NCBI GenBank assembly: GCA_030446745.1
Contig: JAUJMS010000001.1
Coordinates: 117,532-163,006, forward strand
Source: Egibacteraceae bacterium
GTDB lineage: Bacteria > Actinomycetota > Nitriliruptoria > Euzebyales > Egibacteraceae
Direction: 5' to 3'
Length of the DNA stretch: 45,475 nt
The first letter of the stretch is position 1; every line of letters begins with the position of its first letter. The notes below the pieces were generated by a model. The model ran no database searches. It was given only the letters and a program-made list of their open reading frames with translations, and was not told the DNA's origin. Below, piece after piece: positions 17,197 through 26,120 of this stretch. The position numbers and the translations under genes were made by a program.

Positions 17197-17568
17197 TTAG
17201 TGGAAGCTGTCGCCGCAGGCGCAGGTGTTCTGCGCGTTGGGGTTGTTGATCGCGAAACCGGCGCCCTGCAGGCTGTCGACCCAGTCGATCTCGGTGCCCC
17301 GCAGGTACGGCGCGGACATCTTGTCGACGCGGACCGGCACGCCGCCGAGGGTGGCAACCTTGTCACCGTCGAGCTGGCGGTCGTCGAAGAACAGGGCGTA
17401 GCGCATCCCCGAGCAGCCGCCGGGCTGCACCGCGATGCGCAGCGCCACCGCGTCCGGGTTCTCCTCGCGGCCCATGAGCTCGCGAACCTTCGCGGCGGCG
17501 GAGTCGGTCAGCAGCACCGGCATGTCATCGACGGCCTCAGGGGCATCGGTGGTCGTCACGTCGCTCAT
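17197..17568 (-). CDS. erpA: A-type iron-sulfur cluster carrier
   Basis: 123 residues from ATG 17568. The three cluster cysteines are C52 in QPGGCSGMRYAL and C117/C119 in NTCACGDSFH. The rest is the HesB/IscA fold (LTDSAAAKVRELMGREE, LQGAGFAINNPNA). Convergent with the desulfurase–TusA pair, 37 bp apart. In M. tuberculosis the equivalent Rv2204c also sits next to glycerate kinase, as here 2.7 kb away. Confidence 0.93.
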   Translation of the reverse strand: MSDVTTTDAPEAVDDMPVLLTDSAAAKVRELMGREENPDAVALRIAVQPGGCSGMRYALFFDDRQLDGDKVATLGGVPVRVDKMSAPYLRGTEIDWVDSLQGAGFAINNPNAQNTCACGDSFH

Positions 17569-17639
17569 CGAAGCGTCCTTCGTCGCGAGAGGGCAAGCGG
17601 TACAGCGGCGGCGGGCGGCGCGACCGCTGCGGCGATGCT

Positions 17640-17672
17640 ACCGCGCCGGGGTCTCTGCGGCCCCGGCGCGGT
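17640..17672 (-). terminator. hairpin terminator after the secreted BNR gene
   Basis: A perfect 12-bp inverted repeat, ACCGCGCCGGGG at 17640–17651 and its complement at 17661–17672, with a 9-base loop. It starts seven bases after the stop of the minus-strand secreted gene. There is no U tract, as is usual in very G+C-rich genomes. Confidence 0.65.
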
Positions 17673-17678
17673 GCCGGC

Positions 17679-20168
17679 TCAATCGGCCGCGCGCGGCACC
17701 CGGAAGTCCATGGACGGGGCGTTGTCCAGCGGCAGCAGGAAGCTTTGGACCTCCTGGCGTGGCGACACCGGGTTGGCCAGCGTGAACGCGGTCGCGTCGT
17801 AGATGCGCGACCCCGGCTTCGCCGGGACCTCCTTCGGGCGCTGCCCCGGCCCGGTGGAGCCGGCGAGCGCGACGAGCAGGTGACGCGGCACGGTCAGGCG
17901 GATGCGGTCGCGCGCCCGGTCCACCTTCCCCTTGATCGGTGTGTTCCCCGGGTACACCAGGCACTTCTCGCCGGTGCTGCCGCAGCCGACCGACGTCGTC
18001 TCGTAGCCGTTGTGGCCGAAGCTGAAGCCCTCGATCGGGTTCCAGCGGGCGGTCGCCGCCGACGACTGGAAGCCGTCGACGTAGCGGAAGATCCACAGCA
18101 GCGACTGCGCCCGTGAGTCTTCGAGCGCCCGGGTCAGCGCCGAGTTCGACAGGTTGGTGACGTCCATGACCACGGTGAAGCCGCCGTTGGGGGCGGGGCG
18201 CACACGCACGCGGCGCAGGTCCGACGCGGCGACCTTCAGCGACCGCGGCGGGTCGAAGAACGACGAGTAGTCCGCGATCGCGTCGCCGCGCGGGTCGCGC
18301 GAGCGCCGCCGCAGCACGTCGCGGTTGTCGTCGCGGTCCAGGCGGCCACCGAGGTTGCTCGGTCCGCCGATCTGGGTCACCACCGCGGGGGTCGCGACGT
18401 GCCCGCTCGCCTCGCCCGGGCGCTTGGAGCCCTGGTTGTAGACCAGCGACAGCTTGCCGCTCTCGGGGCTGACGTCGATGGCGAAGAAATCGGCGAGCGA
18501 GCGGTCGCCGGGCGGGTTCGCCAGCTCGCAGCCCAGGCCGTTCAGGCAGATCGAGTCGTAGTGGAACGGATGCGTCGTCGCCTTGACCTGGCTGAACGAC
18601 TTGCGGTCGCCGAGGGCGTCGAGGGACTGGTTGACGTAGACGTCCCAGCTCGCCTGGAACTCGCCGGTGTTGGGGTTGCCGTCGCTCTCGGTGCCGTAGA
18701 AGGCCACGGCCACGCGGCCCGGCTTGCCGCCGGCCGTCAACCATGGGAACACCGTGGTGCGCACGTCGTCACGGTCAACCTGGACCGAACGCGAGAAGCC
18801 CGGGTTGTGCTTGAACGCGCCGCCGGCCGGGTTGGTGCCGCCCTTGCAGTTCACCAGTTCGGCGTTGCTGATGGACGTCAGGTAGGTGTGGTACTCGCCC
18901 TCTTCGGTGTAGACGACGTAGATGTTGCCCTGCCGGTCGTGGTCGGCGGTGACGAACCCGGCGGTCGTCGGCGCGGGCGTCTTGGCGACGCGGCAGTTGT
19001 TCCAGGTCTCGCCCTCGTCGAGCGAGACGGCGAGGAACACGCTCGTGCCCTGGTTCCACGGGTAGTAGACGACCGGCAGGTCGCCTCGCGGATTCTGCCG
19101 CGGGCGCATGGAGCGGATCTGGCCCGGGAAGTCGGGGTTGGGCGAGACGACCTCGGGTGCGCCGTAGGTCAGGCCGCCGTCGTCGGAGCGCTGCACCGTG
19201 ATGGCCCGCGGAAAGATCTGGTTGTAGTTGAGGAACGTCGTGTCGGCGTCGCTGAACACCGTCCACTGGCGGTCGACGCCGGGCACCGAGTTGCTCGTCG
19301 CGTTCGGCACGATCGTGCGGCCGTTGTCCGGCGAGGTCGCGGTCGAGAACGTCACGAGCGCGTTGAGGCCAGCGTAGGCCAGGGTGTAGTTGCCCTGCTC
19401 GTTGCGCACGGGAGCCGTCGTCGGCGCGCAGTCGCCACCGCCGCCGAGGCTGAGCTGGCCGCGCGGACCCTCGCCGAGCAGGTGGAACTGGTCGCCGCCG
19501 TCGGTGGAGACCTGGGCGTAGTCGACCTGCTGGCTGGCGCCGCTCGGCCCGCAGGTGTAGATGATGCCGTCCTTGTCGATCTCGATCGTCGGCTCGGCCT
19601 CGTCGCGCTGAGGGTCGGCCGGGACGGTCGCGGAGAACTTCAGCCCACGGGCGGGCACCGACGGCAGCGAGACGTCTTCTTCAACCGTGAGGGTCAGCGT
19701 GCCGGTGTACTCCTGAGGCGTCGTGCCGGCGAAGGCGCATGCCAGCGCGCGGTACGTGCCGGCGGCGATGTTCGTTGCCGACACCGACTCCTCGGGCGAC
19801 CCGCCGTCGCTGGAGCCGAGTTCCTCGTCGTCTCCGGGGCCAAGCACCGTCAGGATCTCGTCGTTGTCGGCGTTGTCCCACACGATTTTGAACGTCGCGC
19901 GGGTGAACAGCCGCTTCGAGTCGTAGGCGCCGTCGGGGACGCGCACCTTGATGGTGTGCTCGTCGCTGGGCGACGAGGGACTCGGACATGAGCTCGTCGG
20001 GTTGACGCCCGGCGAGATCGTGCCCTTCCAGGTCACCGTGCGCGTCTCACCGAGCTTCGTCGGCACGGTAATCCGGCTCGACTCGGGGGTCGAGGCGCCC
20101 GAAGGCACGGCGATCGCGGCCGCGATCAGGGCGATGACCACTGCGGTCATGACGGCGTTGCGACGCAT
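17679..20168 (-). CDS. large secreted BNR/sialidase-like beta-propeller protein
   Basis: 829 residues from ATG 20168, with TGGAGG seven bases upstream. The N-terminus (RRNAVMTAVVIALIAAAIAV then SGA) is a Sec signal peptide. Residues ~30–190 look like a beta-sandwich (SRITVPTKLGETRTVTWKG). The middle has Asp-box-like repeats of sialidase propellers: QVSTDGGDQF, QRSDDGGLTYG, VSLDEGETWNN, and YVVYTEEGEY. The C-terminal ~250 residues contain paired cysteines (CLNGLGCE, CGSTGEKC). The Arg/Glu set needed to call it a sialidase was not identified, so it may be a binding or scaffold protein. Alone on its transcript, with a terminator behind it. Confidence 0.75.
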   Translation of the reverse strand: MRRNAVMTAVVIALIAAAIAVPSGASTPESSRITVPTKLGETRTVTWKGTISPGVNPTSSCPSPSSPSDEHTIKVRVPDGAYDSKRLFTRATFKIVWDNADNDEILTVLGPGDDEELGSSDGGSPEESVSATNIAAGTYRALACAFAGTTPQEYTGTLTLTVEEDVSLPSVPARGLKFSATVPADPQRDEAEPTIEIDKDGIIYTCGPSGASQQVDYAQVSTDGGDQFHLLGEGPRGQLSLGGGGDCAPTTAPVRNEQGNYTLAYAGLNALVTFSTATSPDNGRTIVPNATSNSVPGVDRQWTVFSDADTTFLNYNQIFPRAITVQRSDDGGLTYGAPEVVSPNPDFPGQIRSMRPRQNPRGDLPVVYYPWNQGTSVFLAVSLDEGETWNNCRVAKTPAPTTAGFVTADHDRQGNIYVVYTEEGEYHTYLTSISNAELVNCKGGTNPAGGAFKHNPGFSRSVQVDRDDVRTTVFPWLTAGGKPGRVAVAFYGTESDGNPNTGEFQASWDVYVNQSLDALGDRKSFSQVKATTHPFHYDSICLNGLGCELANPPGDRSLADFFAIDVSPESGKLSLVYNQGSKRPGEASGHVATPAVVTQIGGPSNLGGRLDRDDNRDVLRRRSRDPRGDAIADYSSFFDPPRSLKVAASDLRRVRVRPAPNGGFTVVMDVTNLSNSALTRALEDSRAQSLLWIFRYVDGFQSSAATARWNPIEGFSFGHNGYETTSVGCGSTGEKCLVYPGNTPIKGKVDRARDRIRLTVPRHLLVALAGSTGPGQRPKEVPAKPGSRIYDATAFTLANPVSPRQEVQSFLLPLDNAPSMDFRVPRAAD

Positions 20169-20252
20169 GGCGCCTCCAAAGACGTGTGCTGCGGGCGGGC
20201 GACGCGACGCCGCCGTTTCGGCCAGGCTAGCGTGAAGAGTCTTTCCGGTCTG

Positions 20253-21341
20253 TCATGATTCGAAGCCGGCAGCAAGCTCGGCCGTGCGGCGCCGCACCAG
20301 CGGACCCGCCGCGACGAGGCCCTCAACGCCGAGTTCCGCGACGGCGTCGAAGCCGCCGGTGGCCGCTGGGTCGACACGCCCCGCAGCCACCAGGACGCGC
20401 GCCCCGACCGCGCGGGCACGTGCGGCGACGGCGGCGGGGACCTTGCCCGCGGCGGTCGCCGCGTCCAGCGCCCCCTCCCCGGTGACGACGACGGCCGCAC
20501 CCGCCAGCGCCGCGTCCAGCCCGACGAGGCCGGCGACCGTGTCGGCGCCGCCGGCCAGCGTCGCCCCGGTGAAGGCGGCCAGCGCGAAGCCGAGGCCGCC
20601 GGCGGCACCGGCGCCGGGAAGGTCGCGCCACGGCCCGCCGGGAAGGTCGCGCTCGACGACGTCGGCGAGGCGGGTCAGCGCCGCCTCGAGCAGCGGCAGG
20701 TCCTCGGCGCGGGCGCCCTTCTGGACCCCGAAGCGCGCGACCGCGCCGCCCGGGCCAAGCAGCGGCACGGCGACGTCGGCCGCGGCGACGACGCGTAGCG
20801 GCAGGGGCGCCGCGGGCCGCACGCCGGCGAGGTCGCGCAGGAACGACGCCCCGACCTTGACCCCGTTGCCGTCGGCGCGCAGCAAGCGATGGCCGAGTGC
20901 TGTCGCCATGCCGGCGCCGCCGTCCACCGTCGCGCTGCCGCCGAGGCCGACGATGACCTCGTCGGCGCCGTGCGCGGCGACGTCGGCGAGCAGCTGCCCC
21001 ACGCCGTAGCTGGTCGCCGCCAACGGGTCGCGGTCGTCGGGCGCCAGCCGCGCCAGCCCGCACGCCTGTGCGGCCGCGACCAGGGCGCGGCCGTCGGGCA
21101 GGCGCAGCGCCGCTGCCGCCGCCGCCCCGCCGCGCGCGGCGGCGACCTCGACGGCGACCCGCGCGCCGCCGGGCAGCGCCGCGGCGACGACGTCGAGCGT
21201 TCCGTCCCCGCCGTCGGCCATCGGCACGACGACGACCTCGTCGCCGGGCCGCGCGTCGGTCCAGCCGGCGGCCATCGCCGCCGCGGCCTCGGCCGCGCTG
21301 AGCGTGCCGCTGAACGCGTCCGGGGCCACGACCACCTTCAC
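20253..21341 (-). CDS. glxK: glycerate kinase
   Basis: 362 residues from ATG 21341. Family signatures: VVVAPDAFSGTLSAAEAAAAM at the N-terminus (≤20-residue core KVVVAPDAFSGTLSAAEA), VPMADGGDGTLDVV, VIVGLGGSATVDGGAGMA, and the C-terminal VVVTGEGALDAATAAGKVP. It phosphorylates glycerate in glyoxylate or serine catabolism. Divergent from nadA. The M. tuberculosis relative Rv2205c also lies beside the ErpA gene. Confidence 0.93.
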   Translation of the reverse strand: MKVVVAPDAFSGTLSAAEAAAAMAAGWTDARPGDEVVVVPMADGGDGTLDVVAAALPGGARVAVEVAAARGGAAAAAALRLPDGRALVAAAQACGLARLAPDDRDPLAATSYGVGQLLADVAAHGADEVIVGLGGSATVDGGAGMATALGHRLLRADGNGVKVGASFLRDLAGVRPAAPLPLRVVAAADVAVPLLGPGGAVARFGVQKGARAEDLPLLEAALTRLADVVERDLPGGPWRDLPGAGAAGGLGFALAAFTGATLAGGADTVAGLVGLDAALAGAAVVVTGEGALDAATAAGKVPAAVAARARAVGARVLVAAGRVDPAATGGFDAVAELGVEGLVAAGPLVRRRTAELAAGFES

Positions 21342-21369
21342 CGGCGCGGCAGTCTACGGGCGCCCGGTG

Positions 21370-21375
21370 TATGCT
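21370..21375 (+). promoter_or_regulatory. candidate -10 element of nadA
   Basis: TATGCT, 51 bases before the nadA start and 8 bases before the palindrome. It fits the actinobacterial TANNNT pattern; no convincing -35 is seen. Confidence 0.45.
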
Positions 21376-21382
21376 GGCCGCA

Positions 21383-21405
21383 GTTCGTGTTGAATCGACA
21401 CGAAC
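21383..21405. promoter_or_regulatory. operator-like palindrome upstream of nadA
   Basis: A 23-base palindrome centred on A21394. The left half-site GTTCGTGTTGA and the complement of the right half-site GTTCGTGTCGA match at 10 of 11 positions; the outer 8 bp are perfect. Its position just after the -10 and 20 bases before the start suits a repressor. NAD biosynthesis is controlled by NrtR, NadR, NiaR or NadQ in other bacteria; the sequence was not recognised as any of their published sites. Confidence 0.65.
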
Positions 21406-21425
21406 CCCCGCAACTGGGAGCGTCC

Positions 21426-22619
21426 ATGCCGCAGGCCACCGCCGCCGCCGCCACCACGCTCGCCGAGGCCGCGGCGTCGCCGACGCTGCTGCTGCTCGGC
21501 CGGCGCGCCGACCCCGCGGTCGAGCGGGGCGTGATCTGCCCGGGCGCCGTGCCGGATCCAGCCGACCCCGACCTCGTCGAACGCGCCCGCGCCGCCCGCG
21601 CCGCGCTCGGCGACGCGGTGTTCATCCTCGGCCACCACTACCAGCGCGACGACGTCATCGCCTTCGCCGACGCGCGCGGCGACAGCTTCAAGCTGGCGCG
21701 CGACGCGGCGGCGAGCGGCGCGCCGCACATCGTGTTCTGCGGCGTGCACTTCATGGCCGAGACCGCCGACATCCTCACGGCCCCGACGACCACGGTGATC
21801 CTGCCCGACCTCGCCGCGGGCTGCTCGATGGCCGACATGGCCGAGATCGCGCAGGTCGAGGCGGCGTGGGCGGACCTCAGCGACGCCGGCGCGGGGCCGG
21901 GCCACACCGTGCCGCTGACCTACATGAACTCCTCGGCGGCGATCAAGGCGTTCACCGGGCGCGCGGGCGGGGCGGTGTGCACCTCGTCGAACGCGGAGCG
22001 GGCGCTGCGCTGGGCGTTCGACCGCGGCGAGCAGGTGCTGTTCCTGCCCGACCAGCACCTCGGACGCAACACCGCGGTGCGCCGCCTCGGCCTGTCGCTG
22101 GACGACTGCGTCGTCTACGACCCGCACCAGCCCGGCGGCGGCGTCGAGCCGGCGCGGCTGCGCGCCGCGAAGGTGGTGCTGTGGAAGGGCCACTGCAGCG
22201 TGCACGGCACCTTCGTCCCGGCGCACGTGGCGCTGGTCCGCGCGAAGGTCCCGGGCGTGAAGGTCCTCGTCCACCCCGAGGTCCGCTACGAGGTCGTCGA
22301 GGCCGCCGACCTGGTCGGCTCGACCGAGTTCATCATCAACACCGTCCGTGCGGCGCCGCCCGGCACGGCGTGGGCGATCGGGACCGAGCTCAACCTCGTG
22401 GGGCGGCTCGCGCAGGAGCACCCCGAGCAGACGATCACCTACCTCAACGACAAGGTGTGCTTCTGCTCGACGATGAACCGCATCGACCTGCCCCACCTCG
22501 TGTGGGCGCTCGAGTCGCTGGCCGCCGGCCGGGTCGTCAACCCCGTGCGCGTCGACCCCGACACCGCCGGCTGGGCGCGCGTCGCCCTCGACCGGATGCT
22601 GGCGCTGCCCGGGGCGTAG
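21426..22619 (+). CDS. nadA: quinolinate synthase
   Basis: 397 residues from ATG 21426, with GGGAGC about six bases upstream. It condenses iminoaspartate and dihydroxyacetone phosphate using a [4Fe-4S] cluster. Motifs: VFILGHHYQRDDVIAFADA, FCGVHFMAETADIL (Cys105), CSMADMAEIAQV, LTYMNSSAAIKAF, LWKGHCSVHGTFVPAHV and CFCSTMNRIDLP, which supply the three cluster cysteines. nadB and nadC are not in the window. Confidence 0.95.
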   Translation: MPQATAAAATTLAEAAASPTLLLLGRRADPAVERGVICPGAVPDPADPDLVERARAARAALGDAVFILGHHYQRDDVIAFADARGDSFKLARDAAASGAPHIVFCGVHFMAETADILTAPTTTVILPDLAAGCSMADMAEIAQVEAAWADLSDAGAGPGHTVPLTYMNSSAAIKAFTGRAGGAVCTSSNAERALRWAFDRGEQVLFLPDQHLGRNTAVRRLGLSLDDCVVYDPHQPGGGVEPARLRAAKVVLWKGHCSVHGTFVPAHVALVRAKVPGVKVLVHPEVRYEVVEAADLVGSTEFIINTVRAAPPGTAWAIGTELNLVGRLAQEHPEQTITYLNDKVCFCSTMNRIDLPHLVWALESLAAGRVVNPVRVDPDTAGWARVALDRMLALPGA

Positions 22620-22662
22620 GCCAGCGCGCCGCTACCCGGCCCGGCCCCCGCGCACGACGGTG

Positions 22663-24210
22663 TTACGCCCCGGCGGGTGGGTGGCCGTCGCCGTCCCCGG
22701 AGGCGCCCGGCGCGGTGGCGGGCAGCGCCCCTGAGCTGTTGGACCCCATCCGGGCGAACAGCCCCTTGAGGTCCATGCCCATCAGCTCGGAGCCGATCTG
22801 CAGGCCCTGCTCGAGGTTGCCGGCGACGTTGCGAACCAGCTGTGACGCCCCGTCGGTGGAGATGACGGTCATCTTGTCGATCGCCGACATCGGCTCGGCC
22901 GCCGCACGGACGAGCTGGGGCAGCACGTCGGCGATCATCTCGAGCACCGCCGCGTCGCCGTAGCCGCGGAACGCCTCGGCCCGGCGGTCCATCGCCTCGG
23001 CCTCGGCCTGGCCGCGCGCGAGGATCGCGCTGGCCTCGGCCACGCCCACGCGCAGCACCGCCTGCGCGATCGCCTCGCGCCGCAGCCGCTCGGCCGCGCC
23101 GCGGGCCTTGCCCTCGATCTCCTCGGCCGCGGCCAGGGCCGCGCGCCGCGACCGCTCGCCCTCGCCGGACAGCCGCGCCTGCTCGGCCTCGGCCTGGGCG
23201 GCGGCGATGGTCGCCTGGCGCTGCGCCTCCGCCCGGAAGATGGCGGCGTTCTTCGCGCCCTCGGCCTCCTGCTCGACCTGGTAGCGACTCGCGTCGGCCG
23301 GCTTGCGCACCTCGGTGTCGAGCTGGCGCTCGGTCAGCGCGGCGGTGCGCACGGCGACCTTCTCCTTCTCGGCGAGGACCTCCTGATCGCGGGCGGCCTG
23401 GGCCAGGGGTCCGGCGGCGGCGGCGCGCGCGGTCGCGGCGTCGGTCTCGGCCAGGATCTCGGCCTTCTTCAGGTCCAGCGCACGCTGGCCGATCGCGATC
23501 TGCTCCTCGGCCAGGAAGCGCTCCTGCTCCGACGCCTGGCGCGCCTTCGCCTCCGCGATCGCCGCCTCCTTCTGGACGCGCGCCGCCTCGGGGCGGCCGA
23601 GGTCGGCGAGGTAGTTGCCCTCGGCCTGGATGTCCTGCAGCTGGAAGGTGTCGAGCTGCAGCCCCTGGTTGGTCAGCGAGGTCTCGGCCTCCTCGGCCAC
23701 CGCGCTGGCGAAGGCCGCCCGGTCCTTGATGATCTCCTCGACGGTCAACCGGCCGACGATGGCGCGCAGCGAGCCGGCGAGCACCTCCTGGGTGAAGGTG
23801 TCGATGCCGTCTTGCTGCTCGAGGAACCGCTGCGATGCCGCGCGGATGGCGTCCTCGTTGCCGCCGACCTTGACGATCGCCACGCCCTCGAGGTCGCACT
23901 TGATGCCCTGGGCCGACACGGCGCCGCGGATGGCGACGGGGATGCGCCGCGACGACAGGTCGAGCACGCCGAGCTTCTGGACGAACGGCAGCACGAACAC
24001 CGACGCGCCCATCACGACCTTCTGGCCGGACAGGTCCGTCGAGACCTCTCCCGTCTCCGGGTTGCGGACGGCGCCCTTGCCTTTGCGCCCGGTGATGATG
24101 AACGCCTCGTTGGGTCCTGCGACCTTGACCCGGCTGACGATGAGGAGACCGGTCAGCACGAGCAGGCCGAGTGCTCCGATGATGGCGACGAACACGGACA
24201 GTGAGTTCAT
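22663..24210 (-). CDS. flotillin-like SPFH-domain membrane protein
   Basis: 515 residues from ATG 24210, with GGAGGCCGCC upstream. An N-terminal membrane helix (FVAIIGALGLLVLTGLLIV) is followed by the SPFH domain (about 30–200: NEAFIITGRKGKGAVRNPET, VEEIIKDRAAFASAVAEEAE). Then comes a long Ala/Glu coiled coil (about 210–430), as in flotillins, which oligomerise and organise membrane domains. The Gly/Pro-rich tail is typical. Second gene of an nfeD–flotillin pair, 18 bp behind NfeD. Confidence 0.92.
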   Translation of the reverse strand: MNSLSVFVAIIGALGLLVLTGLLIVSRVKVAGPNEAFIITGRKGKGAVRNPETGEVSTDLSGQKVVMGASVFVLPFVQKLGVLDLSSRRIPVAIRGAVSAQGIKCDLEGVAIVKVGGNEDAIRAASQRFLEQQDGIDTFTQEVLAGSLRAIVGRLTVEEIIKDRAAFASAVAEEAETSLTNQGLQLDTFQLQDIQAEGNYLADLGRPEAARVQKEAAIAEAKARQASEQERFLAEEQIAIGQRALDLKKAEILAETDAATARAAAAGPLAQAARDQEVLAEKEKVAVRTAALTERQLDTEVRKPADASRYQVEQEAEGAKNAAIFRAEAQRQATIAAAQAEAEQARLSGEGERSRRAALAAAEEIEGKARGAAERLRREAIAQAVLRVGVAEASAILARGQAEAEAMDRRAEAFRGYGDAAVLEMIADVLPQLVRAAAEPMSAIDKMTVISTDGASQLVRNVAGNLEQGLQIGSELMGMDLKGLFARMGSNSSGALPATAPGASGDGDGHPPAGA

Positions 24211-24228
24211 GGCGGCCTCCTGGCCTGC

Positions 24229-24735
24229 CTAGAAGCCCACCTCGGCCACGACGACCGAGGTTGGCGAGGTGACGTCGACGACGACGACGTTGGTGCCGGA
24301 CGCGAGCGGCGCGTCCGCTCGCGCGCTGAGCTTCACGCGCTGGCCGGCGTGCACGACGGTGACCTCGCCGAGCCCGCTCGCGGGGATGCGCGTCACCACC
24401 GTCCCGAGCCGTCCGACGAGGTCGACGGTGCGCGGTGTCGGGTCGGTCGGCATCCGCATCAACGACCGGGCAACGGCGAACGCGGCGCCGCCCACCAGGA
24501 CGCCCGCGGCGGCGCCGCCGGCGGTCGCGGCCGCAAGGGGCAAGCCCCTGGCGTCCAGCAGCGCCCCGCCGAACCCGAACGCCGCGAGGAACGACCCGAC
24601 GACCTCCGTGGACAACAGCCCGCCGCTGTCACCAAGCGAGATGTCGGGCAGCATTCCGTCGAGCACGTCGCCGAAGACCAAGGCGATCACGATCACGCCG
24701 AGGCCCACCACGCCGACGACGACGAACCCGGCCAC
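24229..24735 (-). CDS. NfeD-like membrane protein (flotillin partner)
   Basis: Start taken as GTG 24735 (product opens VAGFVVVGVVGLGVIVIAL), with AGGGGTGA upstream. 168 residues: several hydrophobic helices, then a C-terminal OB-fold-like domain (RTVDLVGRLGTVVTRIPASG, GTNVVVVDVTSPTSVVVAEV). NfeD proteins are encoded with flotillins and are thought to modulate them; the immediate downstream flotillin gene agrees. Confidence 0.82.
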   Translation of the reverse strand: MAGFVVVGVVGLGVIVIALVFGDVLDGMLPDISLGDSGGLLSTEVVGSFLAAFGFGGALLDARGLPLAAATAGGAAAGVLVGGAAFAVARSLMRMPTDPTPRTVDLVGRLGTVVTRIPASGLGEVTVVHAGQRVKLSARADAPLASGTNVVVVDVTSPTSVVVAEVGF

Positions 24736-24814
24736 CGACTCACCCCTCGCGCCCCTGTAGCCACGAGTGTAAGGGACGGATGCCGGCTTGGGGGCGGGCA
24801 AGCCGAAGGCGACC

Positions 24815-26044
24815 TCAGGCCGACAGCTGGCGTTCCAGCGGCGCACGGAAGCGTGGAATCGCGACGACACCGTCGAGCCACGCGGTCAGTGCCGCGGCCT
24901 CCGCGGCGATCTGCTGCCCGACCGCTGCGCCGACGTCGTCGAGGATCGCCGTCACGACCTCGCCCGACGGGCGCTGCGCCCATGCCCCGACGACACGACC
25001 GTCGACCCACACCGTGGGACCGGCGTTGCCGTTGCGGTCGAACAGCTGCGGCGCGTGCTCCCCGAGGTACCAGTGGCGTTCCTTCCAACCCATGACGGTG
25101 GGGTCCAGCCCCGGCAGCAACGCCACCCCGTCACGGTCGTCGCCGGCGGGACCGACGTCGTCGGGCAGCACCCAGCCGCCGCCTCCGCCGTCGAGTTCCA
25201 CCTCGACCGCGGCGATGGCGGTGAGCGCGGCGTTGGTGGCCCGCACCGTCCAGCCGGTCCACCACGACAGGTCCGTCACGGTGGCCGGTCCGTGGGCGGA
25301 CAACCATGAGCGCGCCAGCCGAGCGGCGCCCTCGGCGGCGTCGATCGGGGCGGGCGCCGGCGCCTCGGCGACCGGCGCCTCGGCGACCGGCGCCTCGCCG
25401 GCCGGCGCCTGCCCGAACCACCGGCGCGCGTTCGCCCAGCGGTACTGGCTGGACCGCCACGACCCCGCGGGCTCGGCACGCACGATGTGTCCCTCCATCG
25501 CGAGCACGAACAGCAACCGCGACGACAGCGGTGTCGACGCCACCCAACGGCCCGAGCCCACGGTGATGGGCAGCGACAAGCCGTCCACGTCGGCGGTCAG
25601 CTCCTGGGTCCGCCGTGGCCGACCATCCGCCAACACCACCAGCGTCCGCTCCTCGACGTCTCGCAGCCATTCGCGAGCGTCGTCGCGGTCGAGGGCCTGC
25701 GCCACCCACCGCTCCACCTTGCGCCGCTCCGCCCGGGCGACGTCGCGGCCGCAGGCCGCGTCCATCGTGCGCGCCTGATCGGTCGGCACCACGAACAGCG
25801 TGCGCCGCATGGCGTGCAGCCGCCACAGCGACCGGTCGCGGTACAGCGCGTCGTCGAGGTGTGCCACCGAGAAGCTGGGGATGCGGGCCCACAGGGCCAG
25901 GTACGGGGTGACCGGATCGCTGGAGTGCACGGCGACGAGGTCGCGCACGGCCGTCTCGGCGTCCGCGGCGGTACGACGCAGGTGGTGACGGGCGACCAGC
26001 CGCGCGCGCCGCTCGGCCGTGCCGATCCGCCGGCGTGCAGTCAC
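24815..26044 (-). CDS. winged-helix DNA-binding domain protein (HTH_42/YcaQ-like)
   Basis: 409 residues from GTG 26044. It carries the family pattern: HLRRTAADAETAVRDLVAVHSSDPVTPYLALWAR, RDRSLWRLHAMRRTLFVVP, then DLSWWTGWTVRATNAALTAI and LLPGLDPTVMGWKERHWYLG (each quoted in part). Relatives include YcaQ, a glycosylase that opens DNA crosslinks, but the QxD-type catalytic motif of YcaQ was not verified, so DNA repair is only possible. Residues ~214–230 are a three-unit repeat (APVAE) coded by 15-bp units at 25359–25403. Confidence 0.8.
   Translation of the reverse strand: MTARRRIGTAERRARLVARHHLRRTAADAETAVRDLVAVHSSDPVTPYLALWARIPSFSVAHLDDALYRDRSLWRLHAMRRTLFVVPTDQARTMDAACGRDVARAERRKVERWVAQALDRDDAREWLRDVEERTLVVLADGRPRRTQELTADVDGLSLPITVGSGRWVASTPLSSRLLFVLAMEGHIVRAEPAGSWRSSQYRWANARRWFGQAPAGEAPVAEAPVAEAPAPAPIDAAEGAARLARSWLSAHGPATVTDLSWWTGWTVRATNAALTAIAAVEVELDGGGGGWVLPDDVGPAGDDRDGVALLPGLDPTVMGWKERHWYLGEHAPQLFDRNGNAGPTVWVDGRVVGAWAQRPSGEVVTAILDDVGAAVGQQIAAEAAALTAWLDGVVAIPRFRAPLERQLSA
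25359..25403 (+). repeat. three tandem 15-bp units inside the winged-helix gene
   Basis: Two identical GGCGCCTCGGCGACC units and a third diverged one. They encode a flexible Pro/Ala/Glu linker, and unit number could vary without breaking the frame. Confidence 0.7.
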
Positions 26045-26053
26045 ACCCGCCCA

Positions 26054-26106
26054 CCGGGCCTTGTCACCGGCGTTGCGCTTTCGGTGCCGTCGGTGACGAG
26101 ACCCGG
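26054..26106. terminator. long hairpin between gcvT and the winged-helix gene
   Basis: A 16-bp stem with 14 matches: CCGGGCCTTGTCACCG at 26054–26069 pairs with 26091–26106, with a 21-base loop. It lies 15 bases after the gcvT stop and before the next gene on the same strand, so it is probably the gcvT terminator or a processing site. Confidence 0.6.
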
Positions 26107-26120
26107 CGGAGCACGACCGC

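Noticed and set aside
24815..26044. YcaQ DNA glycosylase
   Set aside because: Same broad family, but the catalytic motif was not located; kept as a general winged-helix protein.
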